DNA from: Malus domestica | Taxonomy: Eukaryota; Streptophyta; Magnoliopsida; Rosales; Rosaceae | NCBI RefSeq assembly: GCF_042453785.1 | Contig: NC_091664.1 | Coordinates: 611,001-675,000 of the forward strand | Length of the DNA stretch: 64,000 nucleotides | Reading direction: 5' to 3' | Shown here: one piece after another, positions 38,041 through 47,453 of the stretch | Numbering within the stretch: position 1 is the stretch's first letter | Layout of the letters: every line of letters starts with the position of its first letter | Program-made: the position numbers and the translations under genes | Notes under the pieces: generated by a model | Databases searched by the model: none | What the model saw: only the letters and a program-made list of their open reading frames with translations | Told to the model about the DNA's origin: nothing

Positions 38041-39336
38041 TTTTTTTTTTTCCTTCTTTTTCTTCTTCCTTCTTCTGGGGTTCGGTTCTTTTTTTTATTT
38101 TTATTCTTTTTCTTCTTCCTCCTCCTCCTTCTTCCTCTGGGTTGCAGGGGTTGGGGTTGGGGTTGGGTTTGGGAGGGGGGGGAGGGGGACGAACTGGGTC
38201 CTTTTTTTTTTTCTTCTTCTTCTTTTTCTTCCTCCGAATTTGGGTTGTAGATTCGGTTTTTTTTTCCCTTCTTCCTCCTTCTTCTTCTTCTTCTTCTTCT
38301 TCTTCTTTTTCAGATTCAGTTTTTTTTTTCTTCTCCTTCCTTCTCCTTCCTTCTTCTTCCTTCCCCTTCTTCTTCTTCCTCCGAATCTGGGTTGCATATT
38401 CGGTTTTTTTTCTTCTTCTTCCTCCGAATCTGCAACTTTTTTTGTTTTTTCTTCTTCCTCCTTCTCCTTCTTCCTTCCTCCTTCTTCCTTCTCATTCTTC
38501 TCCTTCTTCCTCCTTCTTCCTTCTTCTTCCTTTTTTTTTCTTTTTCCTCCTTCTTCCTCCTTCTTCCTTCTCCTTCCTCCTTCTTCCTTATCCTTCCTCC
38601 TTCTTCTTTTTTCCTTCCTCTTATTCTTATTCTTCTTCTTCCTCCGAATCTGGGTTGCAGACCTAGATTCGGTTTTTTTTTCTTTTTTTTTTCTTTTTCT
38701 TCTTCCTCCTTCTTCTTCCTCCTTCTTCTTCTTCTTCTTCTTCTTCTTCTTCTTCTTCTTCTTCTTCTTCTTCTTCTTCTTCTTCTTCTTCTTCTTCTTC
38801 TTCTTCTTCTTCTTCTTCTTCTTCTTCTTCTTCTTCTTCTTCTTCTTCTTCTTCTTCTTCTTCTTCTTCTTCTTCTTCTTCTTCTTCTTCTTCCTCCGAA
38901 TCTGCAACTTTTTTTTTCTTCTTCCTCATTCTTCTCCTTCTTCCTTCCCCTTCTTCCTTCTTCTTCCTTCTCATTCTTCTTCTTCTTCTTCTTCCTTCGA
39001 ATTCCGAATCTGCAACTTTTTTTTTCTTCTTCCTCTTTCTTCTCCTTATTCCTTCCTCCTTCTTCCTTCCCCTTCTTCCTTCTTCCCCTTCTTCCTTCTT
39101 ATTCCTTCTCTTATTCTTCTTATTCTTCTTCCTTCGAATCTGGGGAAAATGTTGGTTTTTTTTTTTTTCTTCTTCTTCTTTCGAATATGTTCCTTCTCTT
39201 TCTTCTTCTTCCTTCGAATCTGAGGAAGATGTCAGTTTTTTTTTTCTTCTTCCTCCTGCTTCCTTCTCCTTCCTCCCTTCTTCCTTCTTCTTCTTCTTCT
39301 TCTTCTTCCTTCTCTTCTTCTTCCTCCTTATCTCCT
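38041..39336. repeat. Pyrimidine tract with a pure (TTC)n core, block 1
   Basis: About 1.3 kb of almost pure C/T on the plus strand. It includes roughly 170 bases of perfect TTC/GAA repeat (about 38723-38893). Irregular CTTCCTCC repeats surround the core, with recurring islands of a ccgaatctg(gg) word. The long Phe, Leu, Ser, Lys or Glu open frames here are by-products of the repeat. Confidence 0.95.
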
Positions 39337-39598
39337 TTCAACCCTTTAAGCGAAATGTGGCAAAAGAAAGAAAAATCCATGGACTAACCCCATCGTCTCC
39401 ACCCCGTAGGAACTACGAAATCACCCCAAGGAAGCTTTCGGCATCCAGGGGTCGTGGACCGACCGTAGAACCCTGTTCAATAAGTGGACCGCATTAGCTG
39501 TCCGCTTTCAGGTTGGGTAGTAAGGGTCGAAGAATGGCAATCACTCATTCTTAAAACCAGCATTCTTAAAACCAAAGAGTCGGGTGGAAAAGCCTTCT
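39337..39598. other. Plastid-DNA-like segment (NUPT) inside the MULE
   Basis: About 260 bases of balanced composition contrast sharply with the C/T tracts on both sides. Words such as ccaaggaagctttcggcatc, gaccgaccgtagaaccctg and ttcaataagtggaccgcatt match, as I recall it, the spacer/leader DNA linked to the rRNA operon in the chloroplast inverted repeat. It carries several changes from the plastid form, so it is not recent. The exact plastid locus needs an alignment. Confidence 0.6.
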
Positions 39599-40378
39599 TC
39601 CTTCTTCCTTCTTCTTCATTCTTCCTCCTTCTTCTTCTTCTTCTTCTTCTTCTTCTTCTTCTTCTTCTTCTTCTTCTTCTTCTTCTTCTTCTTCTTCTTC
39701 TTCTTCTTCTTCTTCTTCTTCTTCTTCTTCTTCTTCTTCTTCTTCTTCTTCTTCTTCTTCTTCTTCTTCTTCTTCTTCTTCTTCTTCTTCTTCTTCTTCT
39801 TCTTCTTCTTCTTCTTCTTCTTCTTCTTCTTCTTCCTTCGAATCTGGGGAAGATGTCGGTTTTCTTCTTCTTCTTCTTCCGAATCTATTCCTTCTCCTTC
39901 TTCTTCTTCTTTCAAATCTGGGGAAGATGTCAGTTTTTTTTTTCTTCTTCCTCCTTCTTCCTTCTCCTTCCTCCTTCTTCCTTCCTCTTCTTCTTCTTCT
40001 TCTTCTTCCTTCGAATATGGGGAAGATGTCGGTTTTTTTTTCTTCTTCATCCTTCTCCTTCTTCCTTCCTCATTCTTCCTTCCACTTCTTCTCCTTCTTC
40101 TTCTTCTTCCTTCGAATCTGGGGAAGATGTCGGTTTTCTTCTTCTTCCGAATCTATTCCTTCTCCTTCTTCTTCTTCTTTCAAATCTGGGGAAGATGTCA
40201 GTTTTTTTTTTCTTCTTCCTCCTTCTTCCTTCTCATTCCTCCTTCTTCCTTCCTCTTCTTCTTCTTCTTCTTCTTCCTTCGAATATGGGGAAGATGTCGG
40301 TTTTTTTTTCTTCTTCATCCTTCTCCTTCTTCCTTCCTCATTCTTCCTTCCACTTCTTCTCCTTTTTCTTCCTCTCGG
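39599..40378. repeat. Pyrimidine tract with a pure (TTC)n core, block 2
   Basis: About 207 bases of perfect TTC/GAA (about 39628-39834) are followed by a minisatellite. Its islands of gaatctggggaagatgtcgg recur within C/T-rich spacer. A section of about 270 bases is tandemly duplicated (about 39833-40097 and 40108-40363). Confidence 0.95.
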
Positions 40379-40700
40379 GAAGATAAAGGTTTATTTATTT
40401 ATTTAATATATATATTTTATTTATTTATTTATTTTATAAATAATTTATTTTTAATTCCACGTGGGTGATATGTCCCAAAATTTACACTTTAGGTATGATT
40501 ATGAGATGAAAAAAAATTGATGTACTAAATGTTGAAAACCACGAAATATAAGAGTAGTAAACAATCTTTTACCTAAAATACTAATATTTTATTACCTATT
40601 ATCACAGTTATTCAGTTTAAAAGTGGATATGCAAAATATAATTACGGTTTATTAATTAAATAGTAAGTTGCCTAGGACCTTCCTCACGCTGGAGTTGCTC

Positions 40701-40709
40701 TTAGGGTTT
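40701..40709 (+). promoter_or_regulatory. Telo-box-like motif upstream of the GCK gene
   Basis: TTAGGGTTT (AAACCCTAA on the other strand) starts at the right-hand TTA target duplication of the outer element. It lies about 130 bases before the ATG. Telo-boxes are known in promoters of plant growth and translation genes. Function here is inferred. Confidence 0.4.
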
Positions 40710-40832
40710 CAATTGTTGTGGGAGCTGACTTTCTCATGCGCTGCCAGAACAAGAACAAACCATAGAGCACCGATTCCCACCGATTCCCACCGAGTCCGAC
40801 TCACCACCCACCAAACACATCAAAAATCTTAC

Positions 40833-41354
40833 ATGGCCGATTCAGCTTCTAAAACCCTAGAAGACCAACCTCCAAATCAGTCCTCAAACCCCCAAATGGA
40901 TACGAAAACCGTAGAAGAAGAAGAGGAGAAGTCCCAGCAAGAAGAAGTGAAATCGGAAAACGCGTCAAAAGCAGAAGGGGAAGCGGCGGCGGAGGATGAG
41001 GAAGAGGAGGAGGAGGCGGGAGAGTGTGGGTTCTGCTTGTTCATGAAAGGCGGCGGGTGCAAAGAGAGCTTCACGGCGTGGGAAGAATGCATCGAAGAGG
41101 CTGAGAAGAACAAGGAGGATATTGTGGAGAAATGCTTCGAGATCACTTCGGTTTTGAAGGAATGTATGATGGCTCACTCCGATTACTACGAGCCCATACT
41201 CAAGGCCGAGAAGGCGGCCGAGGCAGAGGCTGTTAAGGAATTGGAGAAGGAAAAGGCTGCTGAGAGCTCCGAACAACGAAATGCCGCCGTCGCCTCGGAG
41301 AATTCCCAGCAGCATTCCGGTTCTAGCGGCAAGCAAGACGCATTGCCCGGTTAG
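40833..41354 (+). CDS. GCK-domain protein
   Basis: A single-exon gene of 173 residues. Residues 1-65 are acidic and disordered (DEEEEEEAGE). The GCK domain follows at about 67-115: CGFCLFMKGGGCKESFTAWE then CIEEAEKN...VEKCFEITSVLKECMMAH. The spaced cysteine pairs resemble CX9C-type proteins, but the function of plant GCK proteins is not settled. The tail is Ala/Glu-rich and helical, then Ser/Gln-rich. I chose the ATG at 40833 because the longer in-frame start at 40668 would run through the end of the upstream transposon, and MADSASK is a typical start. Transposon DNA ends 132 bases upstream, so it may affect the promoter. Confidence 0.85.
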   Translation: MADSASKTLEDQPPNQSSNPQMDTKTVEEEEEKSQQEEVKSENASKAEGEAAAEDEEEEEEAGECGFCLFMKGGGCKESFTAWEECIEEAEKNKEDIVEKCFEITSVLKECMMAHSDYYEPILKAEKAAEAEAVKELEKEKAAESSEQRNAAVASENSQQHSGSSGKQDALPG

Positions 41355-42486
41355 GTGATTGCTGATTGCTAGCATGGTCAGTGATTGAGATTTTTGTTTT
41401 TATTGCGGAAATAATTAGTGGCAAACTGGTGTGGCAATTGAGAGGCCTGAAAATCAAACTTATAACACTGTCTGTTATCACAACAATTTTTACTTGATAA
41501 AACCAATAACAATCATATTTTCATTCTTGTTGTTTCTTCTGTTGAATTTCTTGCTGTTTGTTATGAATGCAGTGCTCTGTTTTCGTGTGTATGGATTCTG
41601 GAGTATTGTTACTTAATTCGCTATTCTCTCTTCGATGACTTGATATCTTTAGATGCATATGGAGAATTATCTTATTTCTGGTTATTGCTGATCGTATGGC
41701 CTCTAGCTGGATTTGAGAGTACATGAACGGCTATTACGCATGTATAGTAGGGTTTTGTGGTTTAGTCATTTTGGTGCGATTAGTTTGAGCTATCGTACTT
41801 ATGTGCGCTACAGATACTATTGATTATCAAATTATCAAATGGTTCCCCAGAATGTGGGTTTTTAAGATATCGAGAACATATTGAAGAGGAGTTGTCTTTC
41901 AAAAGTGTATCGTAAGTGAGTGTATAGATGTGATGAGTGACATTTTACACCGTGAAACAGTTTATGCAGGCTGCGGTTTGCATAGATTGCATCTTGATAC
42001 TGGGAAAAATTGTGTCAAGTATGAATCTGTTTTCTTGTGTAATGAGATGGTGAACATTTGGATCGATCATTGCTTCAATGTAAAGCATTAGAATTGTAAT
42101 GTTAAGTTAAAGGTGATGGGTGAAGGGATTGGTTATGGTACCTACATCTGTTATCGTAGTGCCATAGTGATTAGTGTGTTTGAACATGAATATGATATGT
42201 TGTTTGCCTTTTGTTGAGGATGAACGATGAAAATTTAAATGCGAGTCATCGAGGTTGGTGAGATAATATGGTGCTGCTGCTGCACCCCAACAATTGCTTA
42301 TAATTTGGTTTGAAGCTGATGGATTGGATATGGTTTTCATCGTTACCAGTCCGACTGCTTGATTCATAGCATGTTCATCTGTTATCTGCACTCTTCATCT
42401 GTACGATCTACTTTCCGGTACATTTGTCAGATCATTAGAAAGAAGAAGTAATGTGGCATCTGGTGAGGTGTCATTCCTAATGAATC
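41355..42486. other. Intergenic; GCK 3' flank
   Basis: Contains the likely GCK 3' UTR and unique-looking AT-rich sequence. The last five bases (gaatc, 42482-42486) are the target duplication of the LTR element. No gene seen. Confidence 0.45.
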
Positions 42487-43466
42487 TGTGAACACGGAAA
42501 ATTCCTGAAACGAAAGAGACAAGAACGAACGTGCACAAACAAATATTTGTATTTGATGATTTTGGGTTACAATCTCTCTCTATTTTGATCCTCTGATTCG
42601 ATCTCCGTAAGGTGTTGATTTGTGGGATGTGCGATTGATCCAAGGGCCGTCGAGGCTTGATCTTGGATGAACGAGGATGAACGGATCTTCGAGGGCTTTT
42701 GAGCTTGATCTTGAAGAATGGTGATTGACGGATCTTCAAGGGCTTTTGGGCTTGATCTTGAAGAACAGTGATGAACGGATTTCCGAGGGCTTTTGGGCTT
42801 GAACTCGAAGAACAGTGACGAACGGATCTTCGAGAGCTTTTGGGCTTGAACGGATCTTCGAGGGCTTTTGGGCTTGATCTCGAAGAATAGTGATGAACGA
42901 TGAACGCTTTCTTCAAGGGTCGTCGGGGCTTGGGCTTGATGAACAGCGAATGAGCGGATTTGTTGATGTTGTCGATCCAAAGGGGCCGTTGGGGCTTGAT
43001 CCTTGAGGATGAACAGTTGATGAACGATGAACGCTTTCTTCAAGAGGCCGTTGAGGCTTGGGCTTGAAGGTGGATGATTGTTGATCCAAGGGCCGTCGGG
43101 CTTGATCTTGGAAGAACGATGAACGAAGAACGCTTTCTTGATTCTTCGGGAACCTGGATGCTTGAGAGCTTCGGAGTTTCAGAGCTTCAGAGCTTCAAGA
43201 GTTTTTGCCTAATGATTTTTTTGGTCCCTTAAATGAATGAAATGGGCTTGTATTTATAGAATTTTCCAATGCCTAATTTTGAATATAATATCCCAGATGA
43301 AATAAGTCGTTTCTGCCAGGTGTTGACACGTGTCCTATTTGATGATTTTTCCAACTCATTTCAATTTTCGTTGAGTCACACGCTACGTGTAAAATTTATG
43401 TAATACATGAGCGTTGACACTTTGATTTATCGGTCAATATTTATTTACGAAATTTCGATGTCTACA
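42487..43466 (-). repeat. 3' LTR
   Basis: 980 bases, nearly identical to 50727-51706. It contains a minisatellite of about 50-60 bases built on ttcgagggcttttgggcttg. A polypurine tract (GAAGTGGGGGCATT on the minus strand) abuts its inner edge at 43467-43480. Confidence 0.9.
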
Positions 43467-43539
43467 AATGCCCCCACTTCAAGGCACGTCGTATACATGT
43501 GCTTGTCACGTGTAGGAGATGCGTTTTGAAGTCCCTTAC

Positions 43540-44220
43540 TGTAGATGTCGATCCAAGGGCCGTCGAGGCTTGATCTTGAATTGGGCTGGAGATTTCTTCA
43601 AGGGCCGTTGAGGCTTGATCTTGAATTGGGCTTGAGATTTCTTCAAGGGCCGTCGGGGCTTGATCTTGGATTGGTGTTTGAAATTTCTTCAAGGGCCGTC
43701 GAGGCTTGATCTTGAAGGTTGAAATTGGACCACAAGGAGCTTCATGTGGTAAATGATCTTTGGCTTTGGTAGTGGGTGAATCGACACGTATTTTGTTGCG
43801 CTTTGTTGACTTTCCACAGCTTTGATCTTGAACTGGGTTGAAGGATCTTCTGGATTCCTCCAATTGTTGATTTTCCACAGCTTATTCTTGAACTAGGTTT
43901 TGATTCAAGGGTGGTAGACACTTAATCTTGAATCGGACTTGTGATTTCCTCAAGGGCCGTCGAGGCTTGATCTTGAATTTGGTTGGAAACTTCTTCAAGG
44001 GCCGTTAGGGCTTGATCCTTGAAGGTTGACTTGAACACATGACAAGCAGGCACGAGGTGAAGGTGACGACTTGTTGCTCTGTTCAATCTTTCTAATTCAC
44101 ACCTGAGCAGTTTGGTCAACGGTATGATCTTCAAGATTGATGGGCTTTTCTTCCAGTTGGTGACTTGATCTTTAAGGATTTGATTCAAGGGTGGTGAATC
44201 GGCACGTGCAGCCTACAACG
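43540..44220. repeat. Internal minisatellite related to the LTR repeat
   Basis: The word caagggccgtcgaggcttgat and variants recur about eight times with spacings of 55-75 bases. The same motif occurs inside both LTRs, so LTR and internal DNA share one repeat family. Confidence 0.8.
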
Positions 44221-44329
44221 CCTAGTAAGTCGACCCAAGAATTTGAGGGTCAAAACGAATTCACCGTCAGAGTGATTGCAATTTTGATGATATGAGATAC
44301 TCTTGCTTTTGAAGAAGTAGCGGATGAAT

Positions 44330-44660
44330 CGGCACGTGCTTGGTTGCACTTGTCTCCACATGCTTCAAGGTATCATCTTCATTTCCTTTATCTGTTCCTC
44401 AGGCAGATGTGGCATCTTCTCGAGTTCTTCATCTCAGACTCTTTCCGCCGAGTTGACTGAGCATGCTGCATTCTTCTCTGCTTGTTTCTTCAGGCAGATA
44501 TGGCAGCTTCTCGAGTTCTTCAGCTCGGACTCCTTCTCCTGAGTTGACTGTGCAGACTGCATTCTTCTCTGCTTGTTCCTTCTGCACCTTGTCTCCACAT
44601 GCTGCAAGGTATCATTTTCACTTGCCTTATCTGTTCTCCAGGCAGATGGGGCAACTTCTT
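44330..44660. repeat. Tandem repeat of about 100 bases in the LTR element
   Basis: Two to three imperfect copies carry aggcagatgtggcatcttct, gagttgactg and cattcttctctgcttg. Confidence 0.6.
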
Positions 44661-45144
44661 TGGAAGTACAGCAGCAGTGGGAAACGAGTACTCGAGAGCA
44701 GTGCTAGGTAGGCAATCAGGGAAGGGTTCCAAGCAGTCGGTTCCTTACCCGAGTTTGAGTGGAAGTTCCGGCATATTGTTTTCTTTATCCTTGTCTTTGT
44801 AGGTAAGAACAAGGACAAAGGAAAGGACAGGGAGAACGCATGATATGAGATACTCTTGCTTTCTACCCTGGTGATATGAGATACTTTTGCTTTGGAGTCA
44901 TTGGCTTGCAGAGGTACCCCAAGGAATAAGGAACACTGAATGACTCGAGAGGTTTCGTTGGGAAAGCATTTTTGGAGATGAAGAAAGGCTCTGTATGTCT
45001 GCCTTGCTATGGAAGGTGAAGGTGGACAGTTATAGGAGGTCCCTTAATACCTGTAGAGGTATTATTCTTTCACTCGTGTCGGCAACTAACGCGTGATTGA
45101 ACAGTAAACTTCACGTGCTTTCTCCTTCACTGAAAATCTTTTGA

Positions 45145-45410
45145 CAAATTGCCCGTGATTTGCGCAAAGTTGAGTGTGCATATGACAGGTGATGACGCGG
45201 CTGAAAAAGACTGGCGCCTCTTCGATATCTGGGATCGGCGCTTCGACAAATTACCCGTGATTTCCGCAAAGCTGAGTTTGTGCGTGACGGGTGCTGACGA
45301 GGCTGAAAAAGACTAGCGCCTCTTCGATATCTGGGATTGGCGCTTTAACAAATTGCCCGTGATTTCCGCAAAGCTGAGTTTGCATGTGACGGGTGCTAAC
45401 GCGTCTGGAA
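45145..45410. repeat. Tandem repeat of about 105 bases in the LTR element
   Basis: About two and a half copies carry gtgatttccgcaaagctgag, gacgggtgctgac and gcgcctcttcgatatctggg. Confidence 0.7.
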
Positions 45411-45629
45411 AAGCAAGATGCTTCTCCGATTTCTAAGCTTGCCTCTTCGATTTTTGAATCGGCATTTTCGAACTCTGAGCTCACCTCTTCGATCTCTGAA
45501 ATGCCGTCGAGTGTTGATTTTATAGAGGCACGCAGTTCGTTTCAAAGCACACTTCGCTTGTGAAAACTCCCCTCTTGTACTTCTAAGATCTTGATTTGTC
45601 CGATCTCTTCTTCCTTCAACACTTTGAAA

Positions 45630-46298
45630 ATGTCTGGACCCTCCGACCGTCGTTTTGACTTGAATCTTGGTGAAGAGTCAGTCCCGCCTTCTCCAGACAA
45701 CATATGGCGCCCATCCTTCATATCCCCTACTGGTCCTCTTACCGTTGGGGATTCGGTGATGAAAAATGATATGACCGCTGCGGTGGTGGCCCGGAACCTT
45801 GTCACTCCCAGAGATAACAAACTACTTTCCAAACGGTCTGATGAGTTGGCTGTTAAGAATTCTCTGGCTCTCAGTGTGCAGTGTGCAGGTTCTGTGTCTA
45901 ATATGGCCCAACGCCTATTTGCTCGAACCCGTCAAGTTGAATCGTTGGCGGCTGAAGTGATGAGTCTCAAACAGGAGATTAGGGGGCTCAAGCATGAGAA
46001 TAAACAGTTGCACAAGCTCGCACACAACTATGCCACAAACATGAAGAGGAAAATTGACCAGATGCAGGAATCTGATGGTCAGATTTTACTTGATCATCGG
46101 AGGTTTGTGGGTTTGTTCCAACAACATTTGCCTTCGTCTTCTGGGGCTGTACCGTGTAGTGAAGCTTCGAATGATCAACCTTTGGCTCCTCTACTTCCTG
46201 GAGTTCCGCCGAGTGGTGAGGCTTCAAACAGTCAACCTCCAGCGCCTCTCATTTCTGGAGCTCTGCCGAGTGGTGAGGCGGCACATGATCGTCCTTGA
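45630..46298 (+). CDS. Antisense ORF (aORF) of the LTR element
   Basis: Encodes 222 residues on the strand opposite to gag, between the captured fragments and the 3' LTR. It is intact. The start MSGPSDRRFDLNLGEE contains an EAR-like DLNL core. A middle basic helix (SLKQEIRGLKHENKQLHKLA) predicts a coiled coil. The tail repeats a module of about 20 residues (SGALPSGEA...QPPAPL) three times. I recall this protein type as common in Rosaceae retroelements. Antisense ORFs at this place are known in Tat-lineage elements such as Grande. A leader with a TATA-like word at 45519-45524 (ttatag) precedes it. Function is unknown. A tail fragment of a second copy is at 52028-52078. Confidence 0.65.
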   Translation: MSGPSDRRFDLNLGEESVPPSPDNIWRPSFISPTGPLTVGDSVMKNDMTAAVVARNLVTPRDNKLLSKRSDELAVKNSLALSVQCAGSVSNMAQRLFARTRQVESLAAEVMSLKQEIRGLKHENKQLHKLAHNYATNMKRKIDQMQESDGQILLDHRRFVGLFQQHLPSSSGAVPCSEASNDQPLAPLLPGVPPSGEASNSQPPAPLISGALPSGEAAHDRP

Positions 46299-46440
46299 AG
46301 ATCCCCTCTTGTAAATTTGATTTGATTTGATTTTTTTTTTCTTCTTAAGGTATGTAAAATTTCCAGAAAAAATAAATAAAATGGACTTTTATTTCTCTTA
46401 ATGCTTTTTTTTATTTTTTTATTTTTTATTTTTTATGCAC

Positions 46441-46626
46441 GTGGTGCCAGATGCACCATCCATTTATATTTTCCTTTCTTTTCCTTTTTTTTATTTTTTT
46501 TATTTGCACATGGTGCCAGAGCACCAAAAGATAAAACTTTTTTTTTTTTCCTTTGATCATGGTGCCAGACGCACCAAAGATCAAACATTTATATTTTTTG
46601 CCTTTAATCACGTGGTGCCAGCACCA
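46441..46626. repeat. Four spaced short hairpins TGGTGC...GCACCA
   Basis: Near-palindromes at about 46441-46459, 46511-46526, 46559-46576 and 46611-46626 each have TGGTGC, a loop of about four bases (caga type), and GCACCA. They are separated by T-rich spacers. Confidence 0.75.
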
Positions 46627-46974
46627 CTTTGCTCCACTATGTTGTTTTTTTTATTTTTTTTATTATATATATATTTATATAAATTCTGGTGATGGGATGA
46701 AGAACTTGCAGGAAGGACGAAGACGGAGAGGGCTGTAGAGTGACGAGCTCGAGGGAGGCCAGGCGCTGCGGTAGAAGGAGTCGATGCCGAGAGCGCAGCC
46801 CAACTTGCTCCGGGTGTGCGCACCATGTGCAGCAGGTCGGGTTTGAGTGGAGTGAGGACGGAGGATACAAGTTGGCGTGGAGGCCTTGTGCGCTCAGATG
46901 TGTAGCTGCTGAGCTGCAGTTGCGTCGCAGGGGAAGATAAGGGCAGACGAGAGAAGACGAGATCAGGCTGCGGT

Positions 46975-47453
46975 GAGATGATTGGACTGGTGGAGGCCGA
47001 ACCGGCTCAGGTTTCTTCTCGATCCGAACAGGCGCCTCCCTCCTTGAAACCCTCTCGGGCTCAACATGGTTCCAGGAACTCGCCTGCAATTCCTCATCAG
47101 AACCCTTTTTCGGACCGGAATTCATCTCCGTGTTTGTCAATCAGAGGCTGAAACAACTCCTCAAACCTCGAACGAAGCTGATTGGCATAATTATACACCT
47201 CGTGGCCTTGGGGATTGTACCGCATGGCCTTCTCGAAAGTCAATCGTACATCAGCTGAGAAATCAGAAGGCGTTGAGGTCGTTGCTGGCGAGAATGGCGG
47301 AGGTGGACTGGTGGTGTCGGTGATAAATAGCATCATGGTGGGCCTGGCTTTAGGGCTTTCGGGGCCTGAAACGAGCTGCGGTTCTTGAGGCGGCCGAAGA
47401 TGGATGTTCTGAAAACGCCATGGCATGACCTCGAGAATGAAATCTAGCAGTGG
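46975..47453 (-). pseudogene. Captured bromodomain protein fragment (GTE2/GTE7-like)
   Basis: The minus-strand reading [20 protein letters not shown] matches the last helices of plant GTE-type BET bromodomains. RFEELFQPL follows, and further on the linker ELQASSWNHVEPERV and EKKPEPVRPPPVQ typical of GTE proteins. Only this part of the gene is present. It lies inside the LTR element, in the element's sense orientation, and follows the SAHH fragment in frame. GTE proteins read acetylated histones. This piece lacks most of the acetyl-lysine pocket and would not work as a reader. Confidence 0.65.

Larger units (their letters stand above)
37841..40573. mobile_element. Mutator-like element (MULE) nested in the Tourist-like element
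   Basis: Terminal inverted repeats of nearly 100 bases start GGGTAAAAGACTATTTACTA on the left and GGTAAAAGATTGTTTACTA on the right (opposite strand). A 10-base direct repeat taaaatacta flanks them (37831-37840, 40574-40583), close to the 9-base duplication usual for MULEs. No MURA transposase is visible. The cargo is two pyrimidine-rich blocks around a plastid-like segment. Confidence 0.8.
37400..40700. mobile_element. Tourist-like (PIF/Harbinger) element, outer member of a nest
   Basis: The left terminus GAGCAACTCCACTGGTG and right terminus CACGCTGGAGTTGCTC are inverted repeats. TTA flanks both (37397-37399, 40701-40703). Without the inner insertion it is only about 560 bases and codes for nothing, so it is a MITE. 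Its right end lies 132 bases before the GCK gene ATG. Confidence 0.8.

Noticed and set aside
37937-40468. Long open frames rich in Phe, Leu, Ser, Lys or Glu on both strands
   Set aside because: They are readings of the TTC/GAA and CTTCC repeats; all frames are open because the repeat contains no stop.
40668-40832. Upstream in-frame start for the GCK protein
   Set aside because: The extension would begin in the end of the transposon and reads as low-similarity leader; the ATG at 40833 fits better.
42395-43043. Lys/Pro/Ser-rich open frames (MKKAFIVHH type) in the LTR, repeated at 50.6-51.3 kb
   Set aside because: They follow the LTR minisatellite and shift frame with it; no family similarity.
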